A DNA stretch of 64,000 bases from Microbacterium sp. SORGH_AS_0428 (GTDB lineage Bacteria > Actinomycetota > Actinomycetes > Actinomycetales > Microbacteriaceae): positions 124,001 to 188,000 of the forward strand of contig NZ_JAVIZT010000001.1 of assembly GCF_031453615.1 (NCBI RefSeq), in the 5' to 3' direction. This document shows, piece after piece, positions 45,578 through 52,710 of the stretch (position 1 is its first letter; the number at the start of each line of letters is the position of its first letter). The position numbers were made by a program, and so were the translations under genes. The notes beneath the pieces are model-generated. The model had not been told where the DNA came from and did no database searches. It saw nothing but the letters and a program-made list of their open reading frames with translations.

Positions 45578-47239
45578 TCAGACGGCGCGCGCGGCGGCCC
45601 GTCCGGCGGCGCGGCCGGAGAAGAGACAGCCGCCGAGGAACGTCCCCTCCAGAGCGCGATAGCCATGCACGCCGCCGCCCCCGAAGCCCGCCGCCTCGCC
45701 CGCGGCGTAGAGTCCCGGGATCGCCTCACCCCGTGCATCGAGCGCCCTCGAATCGAGGTCGGTCAGGATGCCGCCGAGAGACTTGCGTGTCAGTACGTGG
45801 AGCTTGACCGCGATCAGGCCGCCGCCACTCCCGTCGAGGATCCGGTGTGGTCGGGCCGTGCGCACGAGCCGATCGCCACGGAAGGCGCGCGCGGAGCGCA
45901 GCATGGCCACCTGCGCATCCTTCGTGAACGGATTGTCCATCTCGCGGTCGCGGGCCTCGATCTCTCGCCGGGCCCGCTCGGGGTCGAGAGCGTCGCCGCC
46001 GGGCAGGTCGCGCATGCCCGCGAGCAGGTCCTCGAGTCGGTCGGCGCGCACGAAATCGGCTCCGTTCTCCAGGAACGCCCGCACCGGACCCGATGCGCCC
46101 CTCCCGAGCCGCGAGCGCACGAGCAGTGAGACGTCCTTGCCGGTCAGATCCGGGTTCTGCTCGCTTCCGGAGAGCGTGAACTCCTTCTCGACGATGCGCT
46201 CGGACAGGACGAACCACGAATGGTCATGGCCGGTGGCGCGCAGATGAGCCAGGGTTCCGAGGGTGTCGAAGCCGGGGAACAGCGGGACCGGCAGCCGCTT
46301 GCCGGTCGCATCCAGCCAGATGGAGGAGGGGCCCGGAAGGATGCGGATGCCGTGCTGCGGCCAGATCGGATCCCAGTTCTGCAGCCCCTCGACGTAGTGC
46401 CACATCCGGTCGCTTCCGATGAGCGTGGCGCCCGCCCGCTCCGCCACCGACAGCATCGCGCCGTCGACGTAGGCCGGAACACCGGCGACCATCGTCGCCG
46501 GTGGCGTACCCAGCCGCTCCGGCCAGCGCTCGCGGACCAGCGCATGGTTGCCGCCGATGCCACCGGTCGTGACGATGGTCGCGCCGGCCTCGATCGAGAA
46601 GTCACCGACGACATCGTGCGGAGTCGGTCTGCCACGTTCGGTGGCGGCGGGGATGAGGACCTCGCCGCGGGCGCCCGTGACGGCTCCATCGGTCGTCTCG
46701 AGCGCCGTGACGCGGTGGCGGCTGAGGATGCGCAGGCGTCCGGCTGCCTCGGCCTCCTCGACCTCCGCGGCGAAGGGAGCGACCAGGCCGGGACCGGTGC
46801 CCCAGGTGATGTGGAATCGGGGCACGGAGTTGCCGGGACCGGTCGCCGTGTAACCGCCGCGTTCCGCCCATCCCACCACGGGGAAGAACGACACCGCGCG
46901 CTGGCGGAGCCAGGAGCGCTTCTCCCCGTGCGCGAAGTCGAGGTACGCCCGGGCCCATCGCGCGGGCCATTCGTCCTCGTCGCGGTCGAAGGCGGCCGTG
47001 GCGAACCAGTCCTGCTCGGCGAGTTCCGGGGAGTCTCTGATGCCCATGCGCCGCTGCTCGGGGGAGTCGATCAGGAACAGGCCGCCGAACGACCACCACG
47101 CCTGACCGCCGAGGTCGACCCGCGGCTGCTGGTCGACGATCGTCACCGTCCGCCCGGAGCGCAGGGCTTCGCAGGCCGCGACGAGTCCCGCCAGACCCCA
47201 TCCCACGACGAGAACATCGGTGCGGTGGGATGCGGTCAC
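45578..47239 (-). CDS. FAD-binding dehydrogenase (ketosteroid dehydrogenase-like)
   Basis: 553 residues from GTG 47239, five bases after an AAGGAG site; the open frame extends further upstream but only antiparallel over the globin gene. N-terminal Rossmann motif VLVVGWGLAGLVAACEAL with DQQPRVDLGGQAWWSFGGLF. Second FAD segment TTGGIGGNHALVRERWPERL, then SIWLDATGKRLPVPLFPGFD. C-terminal FAD motif PGLYAAGEAAGFGGGGVHGY and GTFLGGCLFSGRAAG. Related to flavocytochrome c/KstD-type oxidoreductases that dehydrogenate steroids or reduce fumarate-like substrates. Directly follows the globin gene. Confidence 0.9.
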   Translation of the reverse strand: MTASHRTDVLVVGWGLAGLVAACEALRSGRTVTIVDQQPRVDLGGQAWWSFGGLFLIDSPEQRRMGIRDSPELAEQDWFATAAFDRDEDEWPARWARAYLDFAHGEKRSWLRQRAVSFFPVVGWAERGGYTATGPGNSVPRFHITWGTGPGLVAPFAAEVEEAEAAGRLRILSRHRVTALETTDGAVTGARGEVLIPAATERGRPTPHDVVGDFSIEAGATIVTTGGIGGNHALVRERWPERLGTPPATMVAGVPAYVDGAMLSVAERAGATLIGSDRMWHYVEGLQNWDPIWPQHGIRILPGPSSIWLDATGKRLPVPLFPGFDTLGTLAHLRATGHDHSWFVLSERIVEKEFTLSGSEQNPDLTGKDVSLLVRSRLGRGASGPVRAFLENGADFVRADRLEDLLAGMRDLPGGDALDPERARREIEARDREMDNPFTKDAQVAMLRSARAFRGDRLVRTARPHRILDGSGGGLIAVKLHVLTRKSLGGILTDLDSRALDARGEAIPGLYAAGEAAGFGGGGVHGYRALEGTFLGGCLFSGRAAGRAAARAV

Positions 47240-47241
47240 GG

Positions 47242-47700
47242 TCACTCCTTCGTGGTCGCCGCAGGATCGACCGGGAAGGGGGAGCGTGCCCCCGCCGCAG
47301 GTCCGATGCCTGCGGGCTCGAACGTGTTCACCATGGCATAGGCTGCGCGCTGTAGGTAGTCCCACAGGGTCGCCTCGAGGATCGGTGGCAGCTCGCACGC
47401 ATCGACCGCGCGCCGCATGTGCGAGAGCCACCGGTCGCGAGCATCCGGATCGACATGGAACGCCGCGTGGCGCATGCGCAGTCGCGGATGACCCCGCTGC
47501 TCGCTGTAGGTGGTGGGCCCGCCCCAGTACTGCTCGAGGAAGGTCTGCATGCGGATCTTGGCGGGGCCGAGGTCTGCCTCCGGGTACATGGGCCGCAGAA
47601 CCTCGTCGTCGGCGATGCCCTCGTAGAACGCATCCACGAGCTTGGTGAAGAAGGCGTGTCCGCCGACCTGATCGTAGAAGCTGACGGGCTGCTCGCTCAT
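47242..47700 (-). CDS. Group II truncated hemoglobin
   Basis: 152 residues. GlbO-type 2/2 globin: VGGHAFFTKLVDAFYEGIA, YWGGPTTYSEQRGHPRLRMR, then the proximal heme ligand H78 in RHAAFHVDP and the group II marker Trp in RDRWLSHM. Binds O2/NO and may detoxify NO or deliver oxygen to a partner oxidoreductase. Its ATG overlaps the mscS stop (ATGA) and its stop precedes the FAD dehydrogenase start by three bases, so all three are one operon. Confidence 0.93.
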   Translation of the reverse strand: MSEQPVSFYDQVGGHAFFTKLVDAFYEGIADDEVLRPMYPEADLGPAKIRMQTFLEQYWGGPTTYSEQRGHPRLRMRHAAFHVDPDARDRWLSHMRRAVDACELPPILEATLWDYLQRAAYAMVNTFEPAGIGPAAGARSPFPVDPAATTKE

Positions 47701-48866
47701 GCGGACTCCTCGGGCGGGGTGCGGGGCTTCCGGGGCTTTCGCGGCGCGGCGGACGGCGCGTTCTCGGTCGGGGGTGCTCCGTCTCCCGCGGGTGCGCCCG
47801 CCTCATCCGGCGGCGTCGGTTCCGCGGCGGCGCGCGCGGCGCGCCCCGTCCGCTTGGGTCGCCACACCGGACGTTCGTCGGCCGTGACGGGGATCGGCTT
47901 GGTGCGGGGAGGGTTAGCGCCGCGCACGCGACCCGCCGCCTCGAGTCCGCTCAGCATGATCGAGTTCAGCAGCGGCAGCTGGATGCCCATGGCGTCCATC
48001 GCACGCTTGAGGCGCACGCGGAGCTCCCTCGCGACGTCGTCCTTGGCGTTCGAGCGGGTCTTCATGACGAGCCGGATCACCAGCGCGTCCCCGGAGATCG
48101 ACTCCAACCCCCAGATCTCGGGCTGTTCGATGATCCTGGTGCGCCACTTGGGATCCTTGGCGAGTTGCTTGGCCGCGTCGAGCATCGCCTTCTCGACCGC
48201 ATCCAGGTCGGCGTCGACGGGGACGGAGAGGTCGATGATGACCCGCGACCACCCCTGCGACATGTTGCCGATGCGGGTGATCTCCCCGTTGCGCACGTAC
48301 CAGAGCGTCCCGTTGACGTCGCGCACATGCGTGACGCGCACGCTCACGTACTCCACGACACCGGTGGCGAGTCCGAGGTCGACGACATCGCCGATCCCGA
48401 CCTGGTCCTCGGCGACGATGAAGATGCCGTTGAGCACGTCCTTGACGATGTTCTGCGCGCCGAAGCCGAGCCCCGCGCCGATCGCCGCGGTCAGCAGTGC
48501 GAAGGAGCCGAGGATGTTCTGATCGATCGTGTTGACGATCAGGATGATGCCGATGATCACGATCGTCACGTTGACGATGTTCTGCAGGATCGAACCGAGG
48601 GTGCGGGTGCGCTGGACCAGCCGCACCGCGGCGAGCGGCGAGCGATCGAGCGCTTGGGTGTCGGTGACCTGGGCCTTGCTCTTCGCCCCCGACACGATGC
48701 GCTCCACCACCCGATGGATGACCCCGCGGAGGATCCAGGAGACGACGATGGCGCCGATGATGATGGCCAGGACGCCGAGCGCCTTGAAGCCGGCCGTGCT
48801 GAAGAACGACCCGATGCGCGGCCAGAAGTCCGGGTCGTTCGGATCGATGACGAGGGTGTGGGTCAC
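47697..48866 (-). CDS. MscS-family mechanosensitive channel
   Basis: 389 residues, GTG start. Hydrophobic segments at about residues 30-48 and 95-115, then the pore-lining helix SFALLTAAIGAGLGFGAQNIV, then the MscS beta domain GIGDVVDLGLATGVVEYVSV and WYVRNGEITRIGNMSQGWSR. The C-terminal about 75 residues are Pro/Ala/Lys-rich and disordered. It releases osmolytes under hypo-osmotic stress. Follows the response regulator by ten bases with the regulator's TAG stop inside its -10 hexamer. Confidence 0.92.
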   Translation of the reverse strand: MTHTLVIDPNDPDFWPRIGSFFSTAGFKALGVLAIIIGAIVVSWILRGVIHRVVERIVSGAKSKAQVTDTQALDRSPLAAVRLVQRTRTLGSILQNIVNVTIVIIGIILIVNTIDQNILGSFALLTAAIGAGLGFGAQNIVKDVLNGIFIVAEDQVGIGDVVDLGLATGVVEYVSVRVTHVRDVNGTLWYVRNGEITRIGNMSQGWSRVIIDLSVPVDADLDAVEKAMLDAAKQLAKDPKWRTRIIEQPEIWGLESISGDALVIRLVMKTRSNAKDDVARELRVRLKRAMDAMGIQLPLLNSIMLSGLEAAGRVRGANPPRTKPIPVTADERPVWRPKRTGRAARAAAEPTPPDEAGAPAGDGAPPTENAPSAAPRKPRKPRTPPEESA

Positions 48867-48873
48867 CTTCTCG

Positions 48874-48879
48874 ATGCTA
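48874..48879 (-). promoter_or_regulatory. -10 element TAGCAT overlapping the regulator stop, leaderless mscS
   Basis: Minus-strand TAGCAT begins with the TAG stop of the response regulator and is followed by seven bases and the mscS GTG at 48866. Confidence 0.55.
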
Positions 48880-49566
48880 CCGATCGCCGCTCTCTCCGAG
48901 CTGGATGCCGTCGCCGTCGACGAGCCCCGCCCGATGGGCGATCACCACCGCCTGCACGCGGTCTCGCGCGCCGAGCTTGGCGAGGATGCGGCCGACGTGC
49001 GTCTTCACGGTGGACTCGCCCAGGAACAGGGCCGCAGCGATCTCGGCGTTCGTCGCACCCTGCGCCATGGCGAGGAACACCTCGCGCTCCCTCTCGGTCA
49101 GCGCCTCGGTCGGGTCGGGTGCGGCGGAGCGCACGGGCGGCGTGCCCAGCAGTTCGATCATCCGGCGCGTGACGCGCGGCGAGAGCGTCGCGTCGCCCCG
49201 GTGCACCGCATGGATCGCTGAGATGAGTTCGTGCCGTTGCGCATCCTTCAGGAGGAACCCGCTCGCGCCCGCGCGGAGGGCGGCGAACGCGTACTCGTCG
49301 AGATCGAAGGTGGTGAGCACGAGCACGCGAGCGTCGGGGTGAGCGGCGACGATGCGCTCCGTCGCGGTGATGCCGTCGACGCCCGGCATCCGCACGTCCA
49401 TGAGCACGACGTGGGGCTGGAGCGCCCCGACGGCCGCGACGGCGGACTCCCCGTCGGCGGCTTCGCCGACGACCTGCAGGTCGTCCTCGGCGTCCAGCAC
49501 CATCCGGAAGCCGAGGCGGATGAGCTCCTGGTCGTCGACGAGCAGGATGCGGACGGGGGCGTTCAT
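48877..49566 (-). CDS. LuxR/NarL-family response regulator
   Basis: 229 residues. Receiver domain with D11/D12, phosphoryl-accepting D57 (VVLMDVRMPG) and K107 (GFLLKDA); C-terminal helix-turn-helix LTEREREVFLAMAQGATNAE and GESTVKTHVGRILAKL. Its start overlaps the histidine kinase stop (ATGA). Together they form a two-component system next to an ABC exporter, which it may regulate. Confidence 0.96.
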   Translation of the reverse strand: MNAPVRILLVDDQELIRLGFRMVLDAEDDLQVVGEAADGESAVAAVGALQPHVVLMDVRMPGVDGITATERIVAAHPDARVLVLTTFDLDEYAFAALRAGASGFLLKDAQRHELISAIHAVHRGDATLSPRVTRRMIELLGTPPVRSAAPDPTEALTEREREVFLAMAQGATNAEIAAALFLGESTVKTHVGRILAKLGARDRVQAVVIAHRAGLVDGDGIQLGESGDR

Positions 49567-50810
49567 CGGGTGGTCTCCTCTGTCGGCAGCCAGACGTCGA
49601 GGGTCCAGGTGCCGTTGCCGCGTCGGGTGCGAAGGGTGCCGCCGGCGTGTGCGACACGTTCGGTGAGTCCGCGGAGCCCAAAACCCGCGTTCTCGTCGTC
49701 ACGCTCCGCGGTGACGCCGTTGTTCATGATCCTGATGCGCACCGCATCCGGATCTTCGCGGATCTCGACGACGGCCTCCGTGGCGCGCGGCGCGTGCCGC
49801 ATGGCATTCGTCATCCCCTCCTGCACCACGCGCCCGATCGCGAGCTCCGTGGTCGGCGCATACGTGCTCGTGCGACCGGACGTGCGCAGCACGACCGGAT
49901 AGCCGGCACCCTGTGCGGTGGCGACGACCTCTCGCGGCGAGGGGGCGGAGAGGGGCGCGAGCGGCGCACTGCCGGTGTCATCCGTGCGCAACACCCCCAG
50001 CATCGCCCGCATCTCGGTCAGGGCGCTGCGCGCCGTGTCCGCGGCGGTGCGGGCCGCCGAGCGGGCGCGCTCGGAATCGTTCGTGGCGGCGGCGCCCTCC
50101 GACAACGCCACGATGACCGTGAGCGAGTGCGACACGATGTCGTGCATCTCACGCGCGATGCGTGTGCGTTCGGCTGCTGTGGCGAGCTGTGCCTGCTGAT
50201 CCCGCTCTATCGTCAGCTGGCGGGAGCGCTCGATGAGAGCTTCGACGTAGCGCTTGCGCCCGCCCACGTTCGCACCGATGAGTGCTCCGATCAGGAGCAT
50301 GACCATGGTGGCGACCGTCGTGCCGATCGCGATCGACCAGCTCTCGCCGAGCACGACGCGCACCAGGCCGGAGACCACGAGGGCGCCACCGAGGATGCCG
50401 GCGCTGGCCCAGGCGGCGCGACTGGAGCGGTACACGGACAGCGAGTAGACGGCGATCGCGAGGGCGACCCCGCTGGGCAGCATCGGATACGGGGCGAACG
50501 GGTAGGGGAGTGCGGCGACCAGGAAGACGGTGATCGGAAAGCGCCGCCGCCAGAGCAGTGCGATCGCGGTGCTCGCCGGGACCGCGATCGAGACGATCAT
50601 CCCGAAGGGGGCCCAGGCGGGATCCAGGGGAGCGGCGGCGACCAGGCCCGGGCCGGAGAGGACGAAGGCGAAGAAGGCGACGAGGGAGTCGGCGAAACGC
50701 GGATGCCGCGACCAGTACCGGCGAATGGCGCCGGGCGGGCGCGGCAGCAGCAGGCCGTCGTCGGGGGGAGTTGCCTCCGCCCCGGCGACGGCCCGACCGC
50801 GCTTGCTCAT
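49563..50810 (-). CDS. Sensor histidine kinase (NarL-type partner)
   Basis: 415 residues. Five or six membrane helices (about residues 40-180), no large extracellular sensor, then the HisKA_3 phosphorylation site REMHDIVSHSLTVIVAL (H223) and an HATPase domain with VVQEGMTNAMRHAP and GFGLRGLTERVAHAGG. This resembles DesK/LiaS-type kinases sensing membrane state through their helices. Directly downstream of the ABC permease gene, whose TAG stop is part of its -10 hexamer. Confidence 0.95.
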   Translation of the reverse strand: MSKRGRAVAGAEATPPDDGLLLPRPPGAIRRYWSRHPRFADSLVAFFAFVLSGPGLVAAAPLDPAWAPFGMIVSIAVPASTAIALLWRRRFPITVFLVAALPYPFAPYPMLPSGVALAIAVYSLSVYRSSRAAWASAGILGGALVVSGLVRVVLGESWSIAIGTTVATMVMLLIGALIGANVGGRKRYVEALIERSRQLTIERDQQAQLATAAERTRIAREMHDIVSHSLTVIVALSEGAAATNDSERARSAARTAADTARSALTEMRAMLGVLRTDDTGSAPLAPLSAPSPREVVATAQGAGYPVVLRTSGRTSTYAPTTELAIGRVVQEGMTNAMRHAPRATEAVVEIREDPDAVRIRIMNNGVTAERDDENAGFGLRGLTERVAHAGGTLRTRRGNGTWTLDVWLPTEETTR

Positions 50811-50817
50811 CCGTTCG

Positions 50818-50823
50818 ACTCTA
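50818..50823 (-). promoter_or_regulatory. -10 element TAGAGT overlapping the permease stop, leaderless kinase gene
   Basis: Minus-strand TAGAGT begins with the TAG stop of the ABC permease gene and is followed by seven bases and the kinase ATG at 50810. Confidence 0.55.
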
Positions 50824-51663
50824 CGCGTCGCGGCTCTTCAGGACGGCGCTCGCGCCGATGAGGCCGACGACGACCCAGGCGACCAGCGTGAGGCCCGCGG
50901 CCCACGGCTCGAGCTGGTTGCTGCCGCCCGTTCCCATGAGCGCCTGACCGGCGTTCGAGGGCAGGAAACGTGCGGCGTCCTGGATCCACTCCCAGCCGGG
51001 CAGTGCGGCGAAGAAGGCGGGAACGATGGGCAACACGAAGACGAGCCCCACACCGAGCGCGATCGCGCCGGGTCCGTTGCGGAGGATGTAGCCCGTCGCG
51101 ACCCCGATGATCGCGATGACGGCCATGGTGAGGGCACCGGCGAGCAGCGGGAGCAGGGAGACCTCAGGGTTGGAGAAGTCGAGTCCGAGATCCTTGCGCG
51201 CCATGATCGGAGCGGTCGCCGCAGCGGCGATGGCGAAGATGATGACGCTGGACACGAACACGAATCCGGCGACCACGACCGTCTTCGCCAGCAGCGAACC
51301 GAGCCGTCCGGGCGCCGCCGTGAGAGTGGAGCGCATCATGCCGGTCGAATACTCCCCGGTCACCTGGATCGCGCCGAGGATCACCGCGAGCAGCATCGTG
51401 AAGGTCGTGGGGGCCAGGATCACCATGGTGGCCATGGACCCGCCGTCATCCTGGGGCCCGCCGTCGAAACTCGTGATCGCCCATGCCATGAGGAGGGAGA
51501 AACCGATCGAGAGCACGGCGACGATCGCGATTGACCACCACGGGGAGCGCAGCGTCAGGAGCTTGAGCGTCTCGCTGCGAACGAGACGCGGGAAGGAGAG
51601 TCGGTACGAACCGTCCGTCGCGGTGGCGCGACGCGCGGGGGCGGGGGTGGTGGTGGCGCTCAT
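50821..51663 (-). CDS. ABC transporter permease (ABC-2 type)
   Basis: 280 residues from ATG 51663, which overlaps the ATPase stop (ATGA). Six hydrophobic segments typical for ABC-2 exporters: SPWWSIAIVAVLSIGFSLLM, ATMVILAPTTFTMLLAVILG, VVVAGFVFVSSVIIFAIAAA, LLAGALTMAVIAIIGVATGY, ALGVGLVFVLPIVPAFFAAL, LTLVAWVVVGLIGASAV. Contains GEYSTGMMRSTLTAAPGR, the conserved cytoplasmic loop of this family. Probably an antimicrobial-peptide or lipid exporter. Confidence 0.9.
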   Translation of the reverse strand: MSATTTPAPARRATATDGSYRLSFPRLVRSETLKLLTLRSPWWSIAIVAVLSIGFSLLMAWAITSFDGGPQDDGGSMATMVILAPTTFTMLLAVILGAIQVTGEYSTGMMRSTLTAAPGRLGSLLAKTVVVAGFVFVSSVIIFAIAAAATAPIMARKDLGLDFSNPEVSLLPLLAGALTMAVIAIIGVATGYILRNGPGAIALGVGLVFVLPIVPAFFAALPGWEWIQDAARFLPSNAGQALMGTGGSNQLEPWAAGLTLVAWVVVGLIGASAVLKSRDA

Positions 51664-52571
51664 GCGATGTCCTTGCTCTTGTACTCGACGGATTCGCCGG
51701 TGAGGGCGAGGTAGGCGTCTTCGAGCGAGCCGCTCTGCGGGCTCAGCTCGTGAAGGGGGATGCCGGCGGCCGCTGCAGCGTCGCCGACGGTTTCGGGCAG
51801 CGCGCCGACGACGTCGGCGGTTCCGGGCTCGGTCTGGGTGATCTCGATGCCCGCGCCGGAGATGAGGGGGATGAGTTCCGCGAGACGCGGGCTGCGCAGG
51901 CGGATGCGGGTGCTCGTCCATTCCGATACCAGTTTCGACACGGGTGCGTCCGCGAGGACGCGACCCTTGCCCAGCACGATGATGTGGTCGGCGGTGATCG
52001 CCATCTCGCTCATGAGGTGGCTGGAGAGCAGAACGGTGCGTCCTTCGCTCGCGTAGTGGCGCACGAACTGTCGGACCCAGCGCACGCCCTCGGGGTCGAG
52101 GCCGTTGACCGGCTCGTCGAGGATCAGCGTCTGCGGGTCGCCCAGCAACGCCGCCGCGATGCCGAGGCGCTGGCCCATACCGAGTGAGAACCCGCCGGCG
52201 CGCTTCTTGGCGACCGACTCGAGGCCCGTCAGGGCGATGACCTCGTCCACGCGGGTGGTCGGGATTCCGTGCGTCGCCGCGAGCGCGCGCAGATGGTTGC
52301 GTGCCGAGCGGCCGGTGTGCACGGCCTTGGCGTCGAGGAGCACGCCGACGCGGGTGAGGGGCGAGCGCATCTTGCGGTAGTCCTCGCCGTCGACGGTCAC
52401 GGTGCCGTGCGTCGGTCGGTCGAGTCCCACGATCATGCGCATGGTGGTGGACTTGCCGGCGCCGTTGGGACCGAGGAAGCCGGTGACCTTGCCGGGTTGG
52501 ACGGTGAAGCTGACATCGGAGACGGCGTGCTTGTCCCCGAACTGCTTGGTGAGGTTCTCTGCGACGATCAT
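51660..52571 (-). CDS. ABC transporter ATP-binding protein
   Basis: 303 residues. Walker A GPNGAGKST at residues 34-42, signature FSLGMGQRLGIAAALLGDP, Walker B LILDEPVNGLDPEGVRWV, then SSHLMSEMAITADHIIVLGKG. The C-terminal third is the extension typical for drug/antibiotic exporters of the CcmA/DrrA type. Head of the ATPase-permease pair that precedes the histidine kinase and regulator. Confidence 0.96.
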   Translation of the reverse strand: MIVAENLTKQFGDKHAVSDVSFTVQPGKVTGFLGPNGAGKSTTMRMIVGLDRPTHGTVTVDGEDYRKMRSPLTRVGVLLDAKAVHTGRSARNHLRALAATHGIPTTRVDEVIALTGLESVAKKRAGGFSLGMGQRLGIAAALLGDPQTLILDEPVNGLDPEGVRWVRQFVRHYASEGRTVLLSSHLMSEMAITADHIIVLGKGRVLADAPVSKLVSEWTSTRIRLRSPRLAELIPLISGAGIEITQTEPGTADVVGALPETVGDAAAAAGIPLHELSPQSGSLEDAYLALTGESVEYKSKDIA

Positions 52572-52660
52572 GGCTCCACGCTACGAGGGGGCGTCTCGCC
52601 GCCGCGTCCCCCTGTGGTACCGATCTCGGCCGATGCGCCTCGTCCCATGGGCGGAGACGG

Positions 52661-52699
52661 CAGAACGCCCCGTCGGCGCGGGGCCGACGGGGCGTTCTG
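52661..52699 (-). terminator. 17-pair perfect hairpin after pepN
   Basis: CAGAACGCCCCGTCGGC (52661-52677), loop GCGGG, GCCGACGGGGCGTTCTG (52683-52699), perfect pairing. It lies beyond the pepN stop (minus strand, 52711), between pepN and the divergent start of the ABC ATPase gene. No clear T-run. Confidence 0.7.
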
Positions 52700-52710
52700 A
52701 GATCAGCCGA

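Noticed and set aside
45578..47806. An open minus-strand frame of 742 codons covering the FAD dehydrogenase and the globin gene
   Set aside because: The extra 5' part lies entirely in another frame of the real globin gene, is Arg/Pro-rich and has no family; the dehydrogenase starts at 47239.
48877..52571. Bce-type antimicrobial peptide resistance module
   Set aside because: The permease is a 280-residue ABC-2 protein without the large extracellular domain of BceB; kinase and regulator are NarL-type, so only a general exporter/two-component call is justified.
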